Shown: positions 1 to 6,041 of the stretch, piece after piece
How positions within the stretch are numbered: the first letter of the stretch is position 1
Layout of the letters: each line of letters opens with the position of its first letter
Source: Candidatus Diapherotrites archaeon CG08_land_8_20_14_0_20_34_12
GTDB lineage: Archaea > Iainarchaeota > Iainarchaeia > Iainarchaeales > 0-14-0-20-34-12
DNA length: 11,001 nucleotides
Assembly: GCA_002779065.1 (NCBI GenBank)
Contig: PEXL01000024.1
Coordinates: forward strand, 1-11,001
Reading direction: 5' to 3'
Position numbers and translations under genes: made by a program
The notes under the pieces: generated by a model
Databases searched by the model: none
What the model saw: only the letters and a program-made list of their open reading frames with translations
Told to the model about the DNA's origin: nothing

Positions 1-353
1 ATTTTTTCAATCAGCCCGTTATAATCACTTGGTGATTGTGTCCTTGTCTCAATGACAATGTCAAAATCACCGCTAACCTCAAAAATCTTCTCAATGCCCT
101 TCAATTTCAATAACTTAGTAACAACACTCTTGCTTGCAACCTTTGATTTTGTAGTTAATAAAGTAATTGTCCTAAAGTCTGTCTTTAATGCAATATCTAT
201 TGTGAATTTTTTTATTATTCCACCAGCCAAAAGCGCTGAAATGTGATTTCTTATTGAACCTTCGGACACATCAAGTTTCTTTGCCAATTCAATGTTCGAA
301 ATTCTCCCATCCTTTCTGAGCTCCCCTAAAATCATTAAATCCAAATTCTTCAC
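1..353 (-). CDS. Lrp/AsnC-family transcriptional regulator (3' end outside window)
   Basis: The minus strand reads through from a GTG at 353-351 to the window edge, giving 117 residues; full-length members have about 150, so only the C-terminal end is missing. Residues about 4-50 form a winged helix-turn-helix (LRKDGRISNIELAKKLDVS, then EGSIRNHISALLAGGIIKKF), followed by a RAM-like ligand domain from about residue 60 (FEVSGDFDIVIETRT). I chose the GTG because AAGGTGAT sits just upstream (354-363 region), and the alternative ATG beside it is followed at once by a stop. Such proteins bind palindromes as dimers or octamers and sense amino acids or similar small molecules; the ligand here cannot be read. 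It is divergent from the leader ORF/radical SAM transcript, with a perfect inverted repeat between the two promoters, so it probably controls itself and that transcript. Confidence 0.88.
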   Translation of the reverse strand, partial: MKNLDLMILGELRKDGRISNIELAKKLDVSEGSIRNHISALLAGGIIKKFTIDIALKTDFRTITLLTTKSKVASKSVVTKLLKLKGIEKIFEVSGDFDIVIETRTQSPSDYNGLIEK

Positions 354-388
354 ATAATCACCTTACTGAGAATATTTTTACTATGTCT

Positions 389-402
389 GATATATTTATT
401 AC
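389..402 (-). promoter_or_regulatory. Probable TATA box of the Lrp-family gene
   Basis: Read on the minus strand this is GTAATAAATATATC, an A/T-rich TATA-like box about 40 bases ahead of the GTG start. A start site about 26 bases downstream would fall near 368, leaving a short leader that contains the AAGGTGAT ribosome-binding site. Position-based inference. Confidence 0.45.
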
Positions 403-405
403 TTT

Positions 406-436
406 TTTCGTAATATTTTATTAAATTATTACGAAA
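406..436. promoter_or_regulatory. Perfect 10-bp inverted repeat, candidate Lrp operator
   Basis: Arms TTTCGTAATA (406-415) and TATTACGAAA (427-436) are exact reverse complements separated by 11 bases, so arm centres lie about two helical turns apart, as expected for one dimer on one face of DNA. The right arm abuts the TATTTAAATA box of the rightward promoter, where a BRE would sit, and the left arm lies next to the leftward TATA. Binding could repress one or both divergent promoters. That the neighbouring Lrp-family protein is the binder is inference. Confidence 0.6.
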
Positions 437-446
437 TATTTAAATA
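437..446 (+). promoter_or_regulatory. TATA box of the leader ORF / radical SAM transcript
   Basis: TATTTAAATA directly follows the CGAAA of the inverted repeat, giving a BRE-TATA arrangement. A start near 468 would place the GGGTGAT ribosome-binding site (474-480) just inside the RNA. Confidence 0.5.
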
Positions 447-483
447 GTGTTTTATAGACCTGATTTTGTTATAGGGTGATTAT

Positions 484-528
484 ATGGATGGAACTAGATT
501 TACTGTAAAGTTTGCAACAGAAGAATAA
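484..528 (+). CDS. 14-residue leader ORF or microprotein
   Basis: ATG at 484 follows a strong GGGTGAT site (474-480) and opens a 14-codon frame, MDGTRFTVKFATEE, ending in TAA. It would be the first ORF on the rightward transcript, ahead of a stable hairpin and the radical SAM gene. The ribosome-binding site is better than that of the downstream gene. I do not recognise the peptide. It is not rich in one amino acid, so classical attenuation is not indicated. It could be a leader that couples translation to hairpin folding, a true microprotein, or the remnant of a gene whose body was deleted. Confidence 0.45.
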   Translation: MDGTRFTVKFATEE

Positions 529-546
529 ATTTTGTTGTAAGGATAA

Positions 547-579
547 TAACCTGCTTTTGCTAGCTAGGGAAGCAGGTTA
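547..579 (+). promoter_or_regulatory. 10-bp perfect hairpin between leader ORF and radical SAM gene
   Basis: TAACCTGCTT (547-556) and AAGCAGGTTA (570-579) pair perfectly around a 13-base loop that itself contains the palindrome GCTAGC. It begins 19 bases after the leader stop codon and ends 19 bases before the ATG at 598. No long T run follows, so it is not an obvious terminator. It could be an RNA element acting on the radical SAM mRNA, or a protein-binding palindrome. Confidence 0.5.
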
Positions 580-597
580 AATAATTTTGTGATTTTT

Positions 598-1344
598 ATG
601 GAAGGATATGGAAATGTTTCGAAAGGATGCACTCTTTGCAGCAGAGCGGAAAAAATCCCAGTATATACAACATTCATATGCAACAAGAAGGAGAAATGCA
701 TTTATTGCCCAGTTGCAATAGGGCTCTTTGGCTCAGACCAAGTAATGGTTGGCAGCAAAAGGATTCACAATTCACAGGAATTGATAAAATCCTTGGAAAA
801 CGCAAAAGGGGCATCCATTACTGGTGGTGAACCTTTAGCGGTTCCAGAAAGGACTTTAGACATTATTGCTAAAATAAAAGAAGTGTATGGAAAAGATTTC
901 CATCTGCACATGTATACAAATGGCCTAGCTTTTGATGAAACTATTGCAACAAAATTTTATAAGGCCGGCCTGGATGAGATAAAATTGCACACATTTGACT
1001 TGGAAAAATTCAAACTGGCACGAAAATTTGATTGGGATGTGAGTGCCTCATTAGTATGCCTGCCAGAACAAAAAGAATTCCTATTGGCATTTATCAAACA
1101 ATTGGAAGGATTAGGGGTTAATTCAGTTACCTTAAGTGAAGCTGAGGTATCAAAACTGAATTCACAAAATTTGCGCAATGCCCCTTATGAAACAGAAGGA
1201 AAATCCATAAAAGGAAGCAAACAATGCTGTTTGGATATTATTGATTATGCCAGGAAAAACAATTGGGATATTTCAATAAATTCCTGCATTATCGAAGAAG
1301 TAATGGAAACCGCAAAGCAGAGAGTTTATGCTATTGAAATTTAG
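598..1344 (+). CDS. Radical SAM protein, COG2108-like, function unknown
   Basis: A 248-residue protein resembling the archaeal family related to pyruvate formate-lyase activating enzyme (COG2108; family assignment from recall). Near the N-terminus are C11 and C14, then the cluster-binding cysteines C28, C34 and C37, spaced CX5CX2C instead of the usual CX3CX2C. The GGEP loop that contacts SAM is at residues 76-79 (ASITGGEPL), followed by barrel strands FHLHMYTNG and LDEIKLHTF. I prefer ATG 598 to the in-frame GTG 589, because GTGAT at 589-593 serves as the ribosome-binding site. It would use a [4Fe-4S] cluster to cleave SAM to a 5'-deoxyadenosyl radical; the substrate is unknown. Its TAG stop overlaps the stop of the convergent YkgJ-like gene within four bases (1341-1344). 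Confidence 0.82.
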   Translation: MEGYGNVSKGCTLCSRAEKIPVYTTFICNKKEKCIYCPVAIGLFGSDQVMVGSKRIHNSQELIKSLENAKGASITGGEPLAVPERTLDIIAKIKEVYGKDFHLHMYTNGLAFDETIATKFYKAGLDEIKLHTFDLEKFKLARKFDWDVSASLVCLPEQKEFLLAFIKQLEGLGVNSVTLSEAEVSKLNSQNLRNAPYETEGKSIKGSKQCCLDIIDYARKNNWDISINSCIIEEVMETAKQRVYAIEI

Positions 1345-1856
1345 ATTTTCTTCCTTTCAACCACTTTTTCATTAACTATTGTTCCCCAGACATTTTCAAA
1401 ACCTTTTTCTTCCACATCTTGGTAATATTGTTTCACTTTTTCATAATGCTTTTTGTCAAAGGTTGGCTTTCTGCAGGATTGCTGTACGAGTAAGCAGAAC
1501 TGATATGCTTTTTTTATATCTGAGGATTCGTCCAAGGCTAAAAAGGGAAATAATTTGCATTGCTTTGGCCTTGCAGAATATGCTTTGCAGAGATTTTCAT
1601 CAGAAAGCATAATGCATTTTCCTTCAATTCTTTTTAAGGCAATATTCTGCAAAAGTATTTTTTTTCCTGAAGATTCAAAACTTATTTCCTTAAAATATTG
1701 AATTGCGTATTTTTGCAAAAAATCAGTCAATGAAATTTTCAGGGATTTTGCAAGCTTTTTTGCTTCAAATGGCAGCAGGGTAATGTAATAATGCTTGCAG
1801 CATTTTGCTTCGCATTCTTTTTGGCATATTTCCTTTTCATTCAGTTTTTTTTGCAT
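1341..1856 (-). CDS. YkgJ-family Cys-rich metal/cluster-binding protein
   Basis: A 171-residue protein with the Cys pattern of the YkgJ (UPF0153) family: C11, C15, C19, C20 (CX3CX3CC), then C81, C90 and C100 in the typical CKAYSARPKQCKLFPF stretch. C121 and C128 follow. The family is thought to bind zinc or an iron-sulfur cluster; no reaction is established. The longer frame starting at 1871 uses TTG, so I choose ATG 1856. That ATG lies about 28 bases from a TATA box centred near 1884, which predicts a leaderless mRNA. It is convergent with the radical SAM gene and divergent from the prenyltransferase. No membrane segments are visible. Family confident, function not. Confidence 0.8.
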   Translation of the reverse strand: MQKKLNEKEICQKECEAKCCKHYYITLLPFEAKKLAKSLKISLTDFLQKYAIQYFKEISFESSGKKILLQNIALKRIEGKCIMLSDENLCKAYSARPKQCKLFPFLALDESSDIKKAYQFCLLVQQSCRKPTFDKKHYEKVKQYYQDVEEKGFENVWGTIVNEKVVERKKI

Positions 1857-1879
1857 ATAAAATAAGGGCAAACAATTGA

Positions 1880-1889
1880 CTTTTAAAGG
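1880..1889. promoter_or_regulatory. Symmetric TATA box shared by two divergent leaderless genes
   Basis: CTTTTAAAGG is a near-palindrome lying about 26 bases before the ATG at 1911 (plus) and about 28 bases before the ATG at 1856 (minus). No other TATA-like block fits in the 54-base gap. Both mRNAs would begin at or within a base or two of their start codons. Shared use is inferred from spacing. Confidence 0.55.
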
Positions 1890-1910
1890 TTTTCAAAGGA
1901 ATGAATAGGT

Positions 1911-2618
1911 ATGGATAAAGGCATTTACCATGTTGGATTAATTCCTGACGGCAATAGGAGATGGGCCTCTGCTAATAATAAACAAACTAGTGAAGGGCAT
2001 AAAGAAGGCTCTAAAAAAATGGAATTATTCATGAAATGGGCTTTGAAAAAACCAGACATAAAAGAAGTAACTGTTTATGGTTTAAGCGAAGAAAACTTTA
2101 AGAGAAGCAAGGAAGAGTTGGATTGGCTTTATCAGATTTATTATGATGGATTAAGCAAATTATTGAAAGAAAAAATAATACATGATGAAAAAGTAAGGGT
2201 TAATTTTGTTTCAACAAAAGCAAATAAAATTCCAAGTAATATAAAGGGAGTTTTAAAAGAAATGAAAAGCGAGACAAAACTTTATGGCAATAAAATACTG
2301 AATATTTTGCTTGGGTATACTGGGCGATCTGAAATTTTGAGGGCAGTAAATACTCCTTTGAATAGATTCAAGAATTTCTTCCTTGGCTTGGATGAAAGGG
2401 ACATACAAAGGGCTTTATCTGTAAAAAATACCTGTGATTTTATTATAAGGACAGGGGAAGAGGAAGCCCCTAGGGAAGCAAAATCCGGATTTTTGTTGTG
2501 GCAATCCGCATATGCTGAATATTATCACATAAACAAGTATTTTCCGGATATTGATGAAAAAGATTTGGATATTGCTTGGGGATATTTCTTAAACGCAAGG
2601 AGAAGGAAGGGAATATAG
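1911..2618 (+). CDS. uppS: Archaeal cis-prenyltransferase (undecaprenyl diphosphate synthase family)
   Basis: A 235-residue protein, normal length for the family. The N-terminal signature HVGLIPDGNRRWA (residues 7-19) carries the catalytic Asp13 and the Arg/Trp pair that bind diphosphate. The C-terminal signature is IIRTGEEEAPREAKS, then GFLLWQSAYAEYY (residues 178-205). It condenses isopentenyl diphosphate onto an allylic primer with cis double bonds. In archaea the product is the long polyprenyl phosphate used as the membrane carrier for glycans, including N-glycosylation. The in-frame start at 1911 fits a leaderless transcript from the TATA box at 1880-1889; the ATG at 1901 meets a stop after five codons. 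The PAP2 phosphatase at 9664 could act later in the same lipid-carrier cycle, but the two genes are not linked. Confidence 0.93.
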   Translation: MDKGIYHVGLIPDGNRRWASANNKQTSEGHKEGSKKMELFMKWALKKPDIKEVTVYGLSEENFKRSKEELDWLYQIYYDGLSKLLKEKIIHDEKVRVNFVSTKANKIPSNIKGVLKEMKSETKLYGNKILNILLGYTGRSEILRAVNTPLNRFKNFFLGLDERDIQRALSVKNTCDFIIRTGEEEAPREAKSGFLLWQSAYAEYYHINKYFPDIDEKDLDIAWGYFLNARRRKGI

Positions 2619-2704
2619 CTAGGAAAAACAAATAAAAAGCGTTGCTTTGATTGATTTCATATTGTTTTTTAAGTAGTTTTTCTTTTCTTAGATGCCTAGG
2701 AACA

Positions 2705-2733
2705 TTCTTTTCTTTTTTCTAAAAAGAAAAGAA
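2705..2733. repeat. 13-bp polypyrimidine hairpin with TCT loop, just upstream of tRNA-Thr
   Basis: TTCTTTTCTTTTT (2705-2717) pairs perfectly with AAAAAGAAAAGAA (2721-2733) across a three-base TCT loop. It ends 9 bases before tRNA-Thr and follows the cis-prenyltransferase gene. The T-rich left arm could terminate upstream transcription, and CTAAAAAG within it looks TATA-like. A hairpin of identical architecture but different sequence lies in the tRNA-Tyr intron at 10617-10645. Confidence 0.65.
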
Positions 2734-2742
2734 AGTTGCTAT

Positions 2743-2816
2743 GCCTCTGTAGCTCAGCCTGGTAGAGCTCCAGTTTTGTAAACTGGTGGTCATGGGTTCA
2801 AACCCCATCAGAGGCT
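2743..2816 (+). tRNA. tRNA-Thr (anticodon TGT)
   Basis: All four arms are perfect: acceptor GCCTCTG with CAGAGGC, D stem GCTC with GAGC, anticodon stem CCAGT with ACTGG enclosing TTTGTAA, and T stem ATGGG with CCCAT around TTCAAAC. The anticodon TGT reads ACA and related Thr codons. The discriminator is T2816. The 3' CCA is not encoded, and there is no intron. The D loop contains the normal GG. It contrasts with the atypical tRNA-Tyr later in the window. Confidence 0.97.
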
Positions 2817-2858
2817 ATATTCTAAAATCAATTCTAATTATTAAAATAAGAAAATATT

Positions 2859-3569
2859 TTACCAGACATGCGGTATTAACCTGTATCTCACTTTTTCTGT
2901 ATATTCCTTATAGCCTTTCAAATCACGCAACAGAACTTCTTCTTCATTGTGTATTCTGAAAAAAAGAATGCCTACCAATAACGGAATAAAAAACAGCAAT
3001 GCCAAATATGAGCCCAATGCAAGCGGCATAAAGATATACATTAATATTATACCGGTATACATAGGGTGCCTTATTATTGAATATGGCCCGGTTGTTGTGA
3101 CTTTTTGCCCTTTTTCAACTTCTATTATTCGCGAAGTATAACTATTTTCCTTAAACACAAGAAAGACTAAAAGGTATCCTAACAGAACAATAATGTCTGA
3201 CAGGATAACAACAATTGTCGGGACATTTGATCAGCCAAACCTATAATCAAATCCAGGTATCAAAAAACCTATAAAGAAAAACAAATTTGAAATTTTAATA
3301 ATTTTCTTTTGCTGAACCTCCTTTTCCTTAAACCTCATTCTTCTTTCAAGAAGTTCTGGTTGATGTTTTAAAAGATAGGACAATACAAAAAAGAAAGGGA
3401 TAAATAAAACAGCCAAGAATAACCGGGCCTGCCAATAGTTCAATGAGCCTGCAGGCAAAAAGAGCATTAACGCAAGCAAAATAAAAGACAACGGAATTAA
3501 CAGAAAAACTTTTTTATTTAATTTTGGTTTTTTTATATTGTTTTCCTGTACTTTTTCTGTGCTATCCAT
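2859..3569 (-). pseudogene. Isoprenylcysteine methyltransferase-type membrane protein split by in-frame TGA
   Basis: A single frame from ATG 3569 to TAA 2859 would encode 236 residues, the full family length, but codon 113 (3231-3233) is TGA. Before it: a basic N-terminus, two hydrophobic helices (about residues 20-40 and 48-66), then PGFDYRFG. After it: SNVPTIVVILSD, a hydrophobic helix, and the catalytic C-terminal region with FKENSYTSRIIEVEKGQKV, TTTGPYSIIRHPMYTG and the closing KVRYRLIPHVW. As I recall the family, FGWS stands where this gene has FG-stop-S, so TGA replaces a Trp codon. The protein would be a SAM-dependent methyltransferase of the ICMT/PEMT fold. No frameshift or other damage is visible, so the event is recent, a sequence error, or tolerated by readthrough or restart at the GTG near 3158. 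Confidence 0.8.
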
Positions 3570-3587
3570 TCAGAGGATATTAAGGCC

Positions 3588-3600
3588 AAACAGATATAAA
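3588..3600 (-). promoter_or_regulatory. Probable TATA box of the membrane methyltransferase gene
   Basis: On the minus strand this reads CCTTTATATCTG, centred about 25 bases from the ATG at 3569, consistent with a leaderless transcript. Confidence 0.45.
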
Positions 3601-3615
3601 GGTTTTTTGCTGGGC

Positions 3616-3651
3616 TTTTATTGCAAAGTCATGCCGGAATTTTATTGCAAA
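3616..3651. repeat. Direct repeat of TTTTATTGCAAA
   Basis: The 12-mer occurs exactly at 3616-3627 and 3640-3651, 24 bases apart, in the 155-base gap between the divergent membrane methyltransferase and DNA-methyltransferase-like genes. It lies behind the minus-strand TATA box. Two identical sites a little over two turns apart could be an activator or repressor site. No other clear structure is seen in this gap. Confidence 0.4.
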
Positions 3652-3724
3652 ATTAGGTGGGCTTGAAATAGAACTGAAATAAGCAAGCTCCCTATTTTTA
3701 TTATTTTTTATACGCTAATTGATC

Positions 3725-4837
3725 ATGCAAGCACAAAATCCAGAAGAAATCAATTTAGGTTTAGCCGTTACATTTATTCCAAACAAAACAATCCCTATCC
3801 ATAATTGGTTTTATTATAAGGAAGGGTACAGCAAAGAATTAGTGGAATGGCTAATCAAAAAATGGAAAATCAGTGGGAAAATTCTTGATCCTTTCTGCGG
3901 AGTAGGCACAACCTTGCTTGCAGCAAAAGAACTTGGTTTTGAAAGCATTGGCTGCGATGTCAGCCCTTTGGCTGTTTTGGCTGCGCACGTGAAGACCCGG
4001 GATTATAATCTTGAAGAATTGAAACAGGAATTTTCAAAAATAAGAGGCATAAAACTAATGCCTGAAGGCAGGGTTCAAGCAGAAAAATGGATGAAACGCT
4101 TATTTTATACTAAAACACTTGAGAATATTCTAATTTATAAAGGGGAAATTGAAAAAATTAAAGATGAAAAAATCAAGGATTTTTTCATGCTTGCATTAAT
4201 TGCCTGCACAGACATGGTAATGCTTGCTACAAAACAGGGCGGAAGTTTAAGATTGACAAAAAAGCCGCCAATTCCAATCAAGCCGATTTTTATTAGAAAA
4301 ATAAAACATATGGTCAGAGATTTGGAAAGAAAACCGGTAAATGTTGGACAGGGAAAAGAACCTGAAGTATTGCAGGCAGATGCAAGGGAAATGCTGCTTG
4401 AAAAAGAATCAGTTGATTGCATCATAACAAGCCCGCCATATTTGAACAAGATAGAATATACTACAGTATACAAAGCCGAATTGGGAATTTTCTTCAAGCA
4501 TCAGGAAACAAGGCTAAGGGCATTTATTGGTGAAGAGAAATTTCAGGCAGAAAATGAAACTGATGAACCATTGATTGCACAGGCATATTTTAAGGATATA
4601 GAAAAGGTTTTGCAGAACTGCTATGAAATGTTAAAGCCAAAAGGATTGGCTTTTTTTGAATTAGCAGGGGCGTGCTTTCCAACACATACAATTGAATGTG
4701 ATGAAAGAATTGCAGAGATTGCAGAAAGGATAGGATTTAAATTAAAAGAAATTGTTGTATGCAGAGAGATTGCATGTTATAGGATAGCTGGAAATTCAGG
4801 AAAAGTGAGGGAAAGCATTGTTGTGCTGGAGAAATAA
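3725..4837 (+). CDS. DNA (N4-cytosine/N6-adenine) methyltransferase-like protein
   Basis: A 370-residue protein with the amino-methyltransferase motifs in the order I then IV. SAM-binding motif I is LDPFCGVGTTLLAAKELG (residues 54-71), followed by IGCDVSPLAV. The catalytic motif is TSPPYLNKIEY (235-245). The roughly 140 residues between them could hold a target-recognition region. The N-terminal block around NWFYYKEGYSKELVEWLI resembles motif X of such enzymes. It should transfer methyl from SAM to an exocyclic amino group in DNA. No restriction endonuclease is adjacent, so it would be an orphan; an RNA substrate cannot be ruled out. I chose ATG 3725 over the in-frame TTG 3719. Spacing to the next gene is 62 bases, and that gene has its own ribosome-binding site. 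Confidence 0.8.
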   Translation: MQAQNPEEINLGLAVTFIPNKTIPIHNWFYYKEGYSKELVEWLIKKWKISGKILDPFCGVGTTLLAAKELGFESIGCDVSPLAVLAAHVKTRDYNLEELKQEFSKIRGIKLMPEGRVQAEKWMKRLFYTKTLENILIYKGEIEKIKDEKIKDFFMLALIACTDMVMLATKQGGSLRLTKKPPIPIKPIFIRKIKHMVRDLERKPVNVGQGKEPEVLQADAREMLLEKESVDCIITSPPYLNKIEYTTVYKAELGIFFKHQETRLRAFIGEEKFQAENETDEPLIAQAYFKDIEKVLQNCYEMLKPKGLAFFELAGACFPTHTIECDERIAEIAERIGFKLKEIVVCREIACYRIAGNSGKVRESIVVLEK

Positions 4838-4869
4838 GGTTAATAAATAACAAGAATAAGTATATGATT

Positions 4870-4881
4870 AATTGATCAATT
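4870..4881. promoter_or_regulatory. 12-bp perfect palindrome AATTGATCAATT
   Basis: It lies between a TATA-like AGTATATGA (about 4858-4866) and the AAAGGTGAT site of the next gene, where the transcript would begin. The 10-mer TAATTGATCA within and beside it also occurs at 3716-3725, spanning the start codon of the methyltransferase gene. A repressor site or a methylation target are both possible. Confidence 0.35.
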
Positions 4882-4899
4882 TATTTTAAAGGTGATTTT

Positions 4900-5355
4900 A
4901 TGGCAGAGCAAGGAGTAATGTTTGTCGCAAATATGGGAAACTGGCAATCGGTAAAGAAATTAACGATAGAAGAAAAAACAGATCCAAGAACCATAATGGA
5001 ATTTCTTGCATCTTTGAATACTGGTTTAGATAATAAGGTTGAGGACAATTTAAGAAAAATTGTAAAATTAGAACTGGTGGATGCTTTTGTAAAAGAAGAA
5101 TTGGCCGGGAAAGGAAAGAGTGAGAATGAAATTGCTTCAGTTTTAGCTGTTTTGAAAGGACCGAAATTAGGAAAGGTTTTGAATGAAATCTGCGAATTGC
5201 CCGAGCTGCAGAAAGGAGAGCGGGATGAGGTAAAGGATTTTTGCAGGGTTTATGCATTAAGAAAAGCCTTGAAACAACTAGGGGTAATGCTTGATTATTC
5301 ACAGATTGAAATCCCTGGGATGAAAAGGGTTATGAAAAAGGCGAATAAAGCCTAA
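4900..5355 (+). CDS. Small archaeal protein, probably DUF2666 family
   Basis: A 151-residue soluble, mostly helical, charged protein with no signal peptide, membrane segment or metal-binding Cys cluster. The N-terminal stretch FVANMGNWQSVKKLTIEEKT, then DPRTIMEFLASLN, resembles what I recall of the archaeal DUF2666 family; I cannot verify this. A second half rich in Lys and Glu ends in MKRVMKKANKA. The start is secure: ATG 4900 follows AAAGGTGAT (4888-4896). No function is known for the family. It follows the DNA-methyltransferase-like gene in the same direction with a 62-base gap containing its own promoter-like sequence, so co-function is not implied. Confidence 0.65.
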   Translation: MAEQGVMFVANMGNWQSVKKLTIEEKTDPRTIMEFLASLNTGLDNKVEDNLRKIVKLELVDAFVKEELAGKGKSENEIASVLAVLKGPKLGKVLNEICELPELQKGERDEVKDFCRVYALRKALKQLGVMLDYSQIEIPGMKRVMKKANKA

Positions 5356-5432
5356 AATCTGCAAAAATTAGGTTAAAATAGTCAATCAACGAATTGAGGT
5401 TTAACGATTGCCAGAAGCTTTAAAAAGCAGAG

Positions 5433-5549
5433 CTTACTGATTGTTTTATGATATCAAGAGATATGAACTAACCAAACAAAAGTATCTCTTGATAGATAGT
5501 AAAAGACCAAAATAATTTTAAAAATTAAAATGTCTTTTATTATATATAA
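5433..5549. repeat. Left copy of the ~110-bp double-hairpin inverted repeat
   Basis: It holds two consecutive stem-loops: 5452-5463 with 5483-5494 (TATCAAGAGATA arm, 12 bp perfect, 19-base loop), and 5496-5507 with 5532-5543 (ATAGTAAAAGAC arm, 12 bp with one G:T, 24-base loop). Positions 5493-5527 match the reverse complement of 9564-9598 at 34 of 35 bases, and weaker similarity extends from about 5433 to 5549. The inner edge merges with the TATA boxes of the hydrogenase operon. The half-sites share the pattern AARAGAY in inverted pairs. The remaining gap upstream (5356-5432) has a TATA-like TTTAAAAA at 5419-5426 and nothing else I can name. Confidence 0.85.
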
Positions 5550-5558
5550 CTATATAAT
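5541..5558 (+). promoter_or_regulatory. TATA boxes of the hydrogenase operon
   Basis: TATATATAA (5541-5549) and TATATAAT (5551-5558) lie immediately inside the left repeat. The second is centred about 28 bases from the ATG at 5583 and would give a leaderless mRNA; the first would give a short leader. Placing the promoter on the repeat edge means a protein bound to the repeat could control the operon. Confidence 0.5.
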
Positions 5559-5582
5559 CCGCAACTCGGAACAGGTTTTTTA

Positions 5583-6041
5583 ATGTATTCAAAATGGTTA
5601 GAATCATGGCTAAGGGAAAATGACCACAAAGGTCTGCTTGAGATTCTGCTAGAGGTACAGCACAGGGAACAATTTTTATCACGGGAAAATATTGAATTCG
5701 TTTCAAAGGCAAAAGAGATACCGCTAGCCAAAATTTATTCAGTAGCTACTTTTTACTCAGAATTTAGATTAGACCAGAGGGGAAAGCATGTGATCAGATT
5801 ATGCGCTGGCACGGCTTGTTTGGTAAAAGGAAATAATGTTAACCTAAATTATTTAAAAACAGAATTAAATCTAATGCCGGGAAAAACAACTGCAGACAAT
5901 TTATTTACATTAGAGGGGGTAAATTGCCTGGGCACATGCAGCCTTGCCCCTGTTGTGAGCATTGATGGAAAAATTTACCCGAATGTTACAATAGAAAAAC
6001 TTTCAGGGCTAATTGAAAAGATAAAAAAGGCGGAAAGATGA
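5583..6041 (+). CDS. hydC: [FeFe] hydrogenase NuoE-like [2Fe-2S] subunit
   Basis: A 152-residue protein of the NuoE/HydC family: an N-terminal helical part (IPLAKIYSVATFYSEF, residues 46-61) followed by a thioredoxin-like ferredoxin fold. Its single [2Fe-2S] cluster is bound by C74, C79 (CAGTACLVKG), C115 and C119 (NCLGTCSLAPVV). Length is normal for the family. It sits first in the operon and overlaps the next gene by ATGA (6038-6041), so translation is coupled. In the complex it passes electrons to or from the FMN of the NuoF-like subunit. It could equally serve an NADH:ferredoxin or formate dehydrogenase module, but the gene order ending in an H-cluster subunit settles the role. Cytoplasmic; no signal peptide. 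Confidence 0.93.
   Translation: MYSKWLESWLRENDHKGLLEILLEVQHREQFLSRENIEFVSKAKEIPLAKIYSVATFYSEFRLDQRGKHVIRLCAGTACLVKGNNVNLNYLKTELNLMPGKTTADNLFTLEGVNCLGTCSLAPVVSIDGKIYPNVTIEKLSGLIEKIKKAER

Noticed and set aside
52..246. 64-residue plus-strand ORF at the window start
   Set aside because: It is antisense to the Lrp-family gene, whose translation matches a known family throughout.
484..528. Classical amino-acid attenuation by the 14-codon ORF
   Set aside because: The peptide has no run of one amino acid, and the hairpin is not followed by a T tract.
3231..3233. Selenocysteine at the in-frame TGA
   Set aside because: The family has Trp here, not Cys, and no convincing SECIS-like hairpin was seen next to it.
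3231..3233. Genome-wide reassignment of TGA to Trp
   Set aside because: TGA ends the three hydrogenase genes, two of them in ATGA overlaps at the expected protein ends, and all other Trp codons inspected are TGG.
3719..4837. Restriction-modification system around the methyltransferase-like gene
   Set aside because: Neither neighbour resembles an endonuclease; one is a membrane methyltransferase remnant and the other a DUF2666-like protein.
5433..5549. CRISPR array or classical insertion sequence at the repeats
   Set aside because: There are only two inverted copies, no regular spacers, no transposase and no visible target-site duplication.
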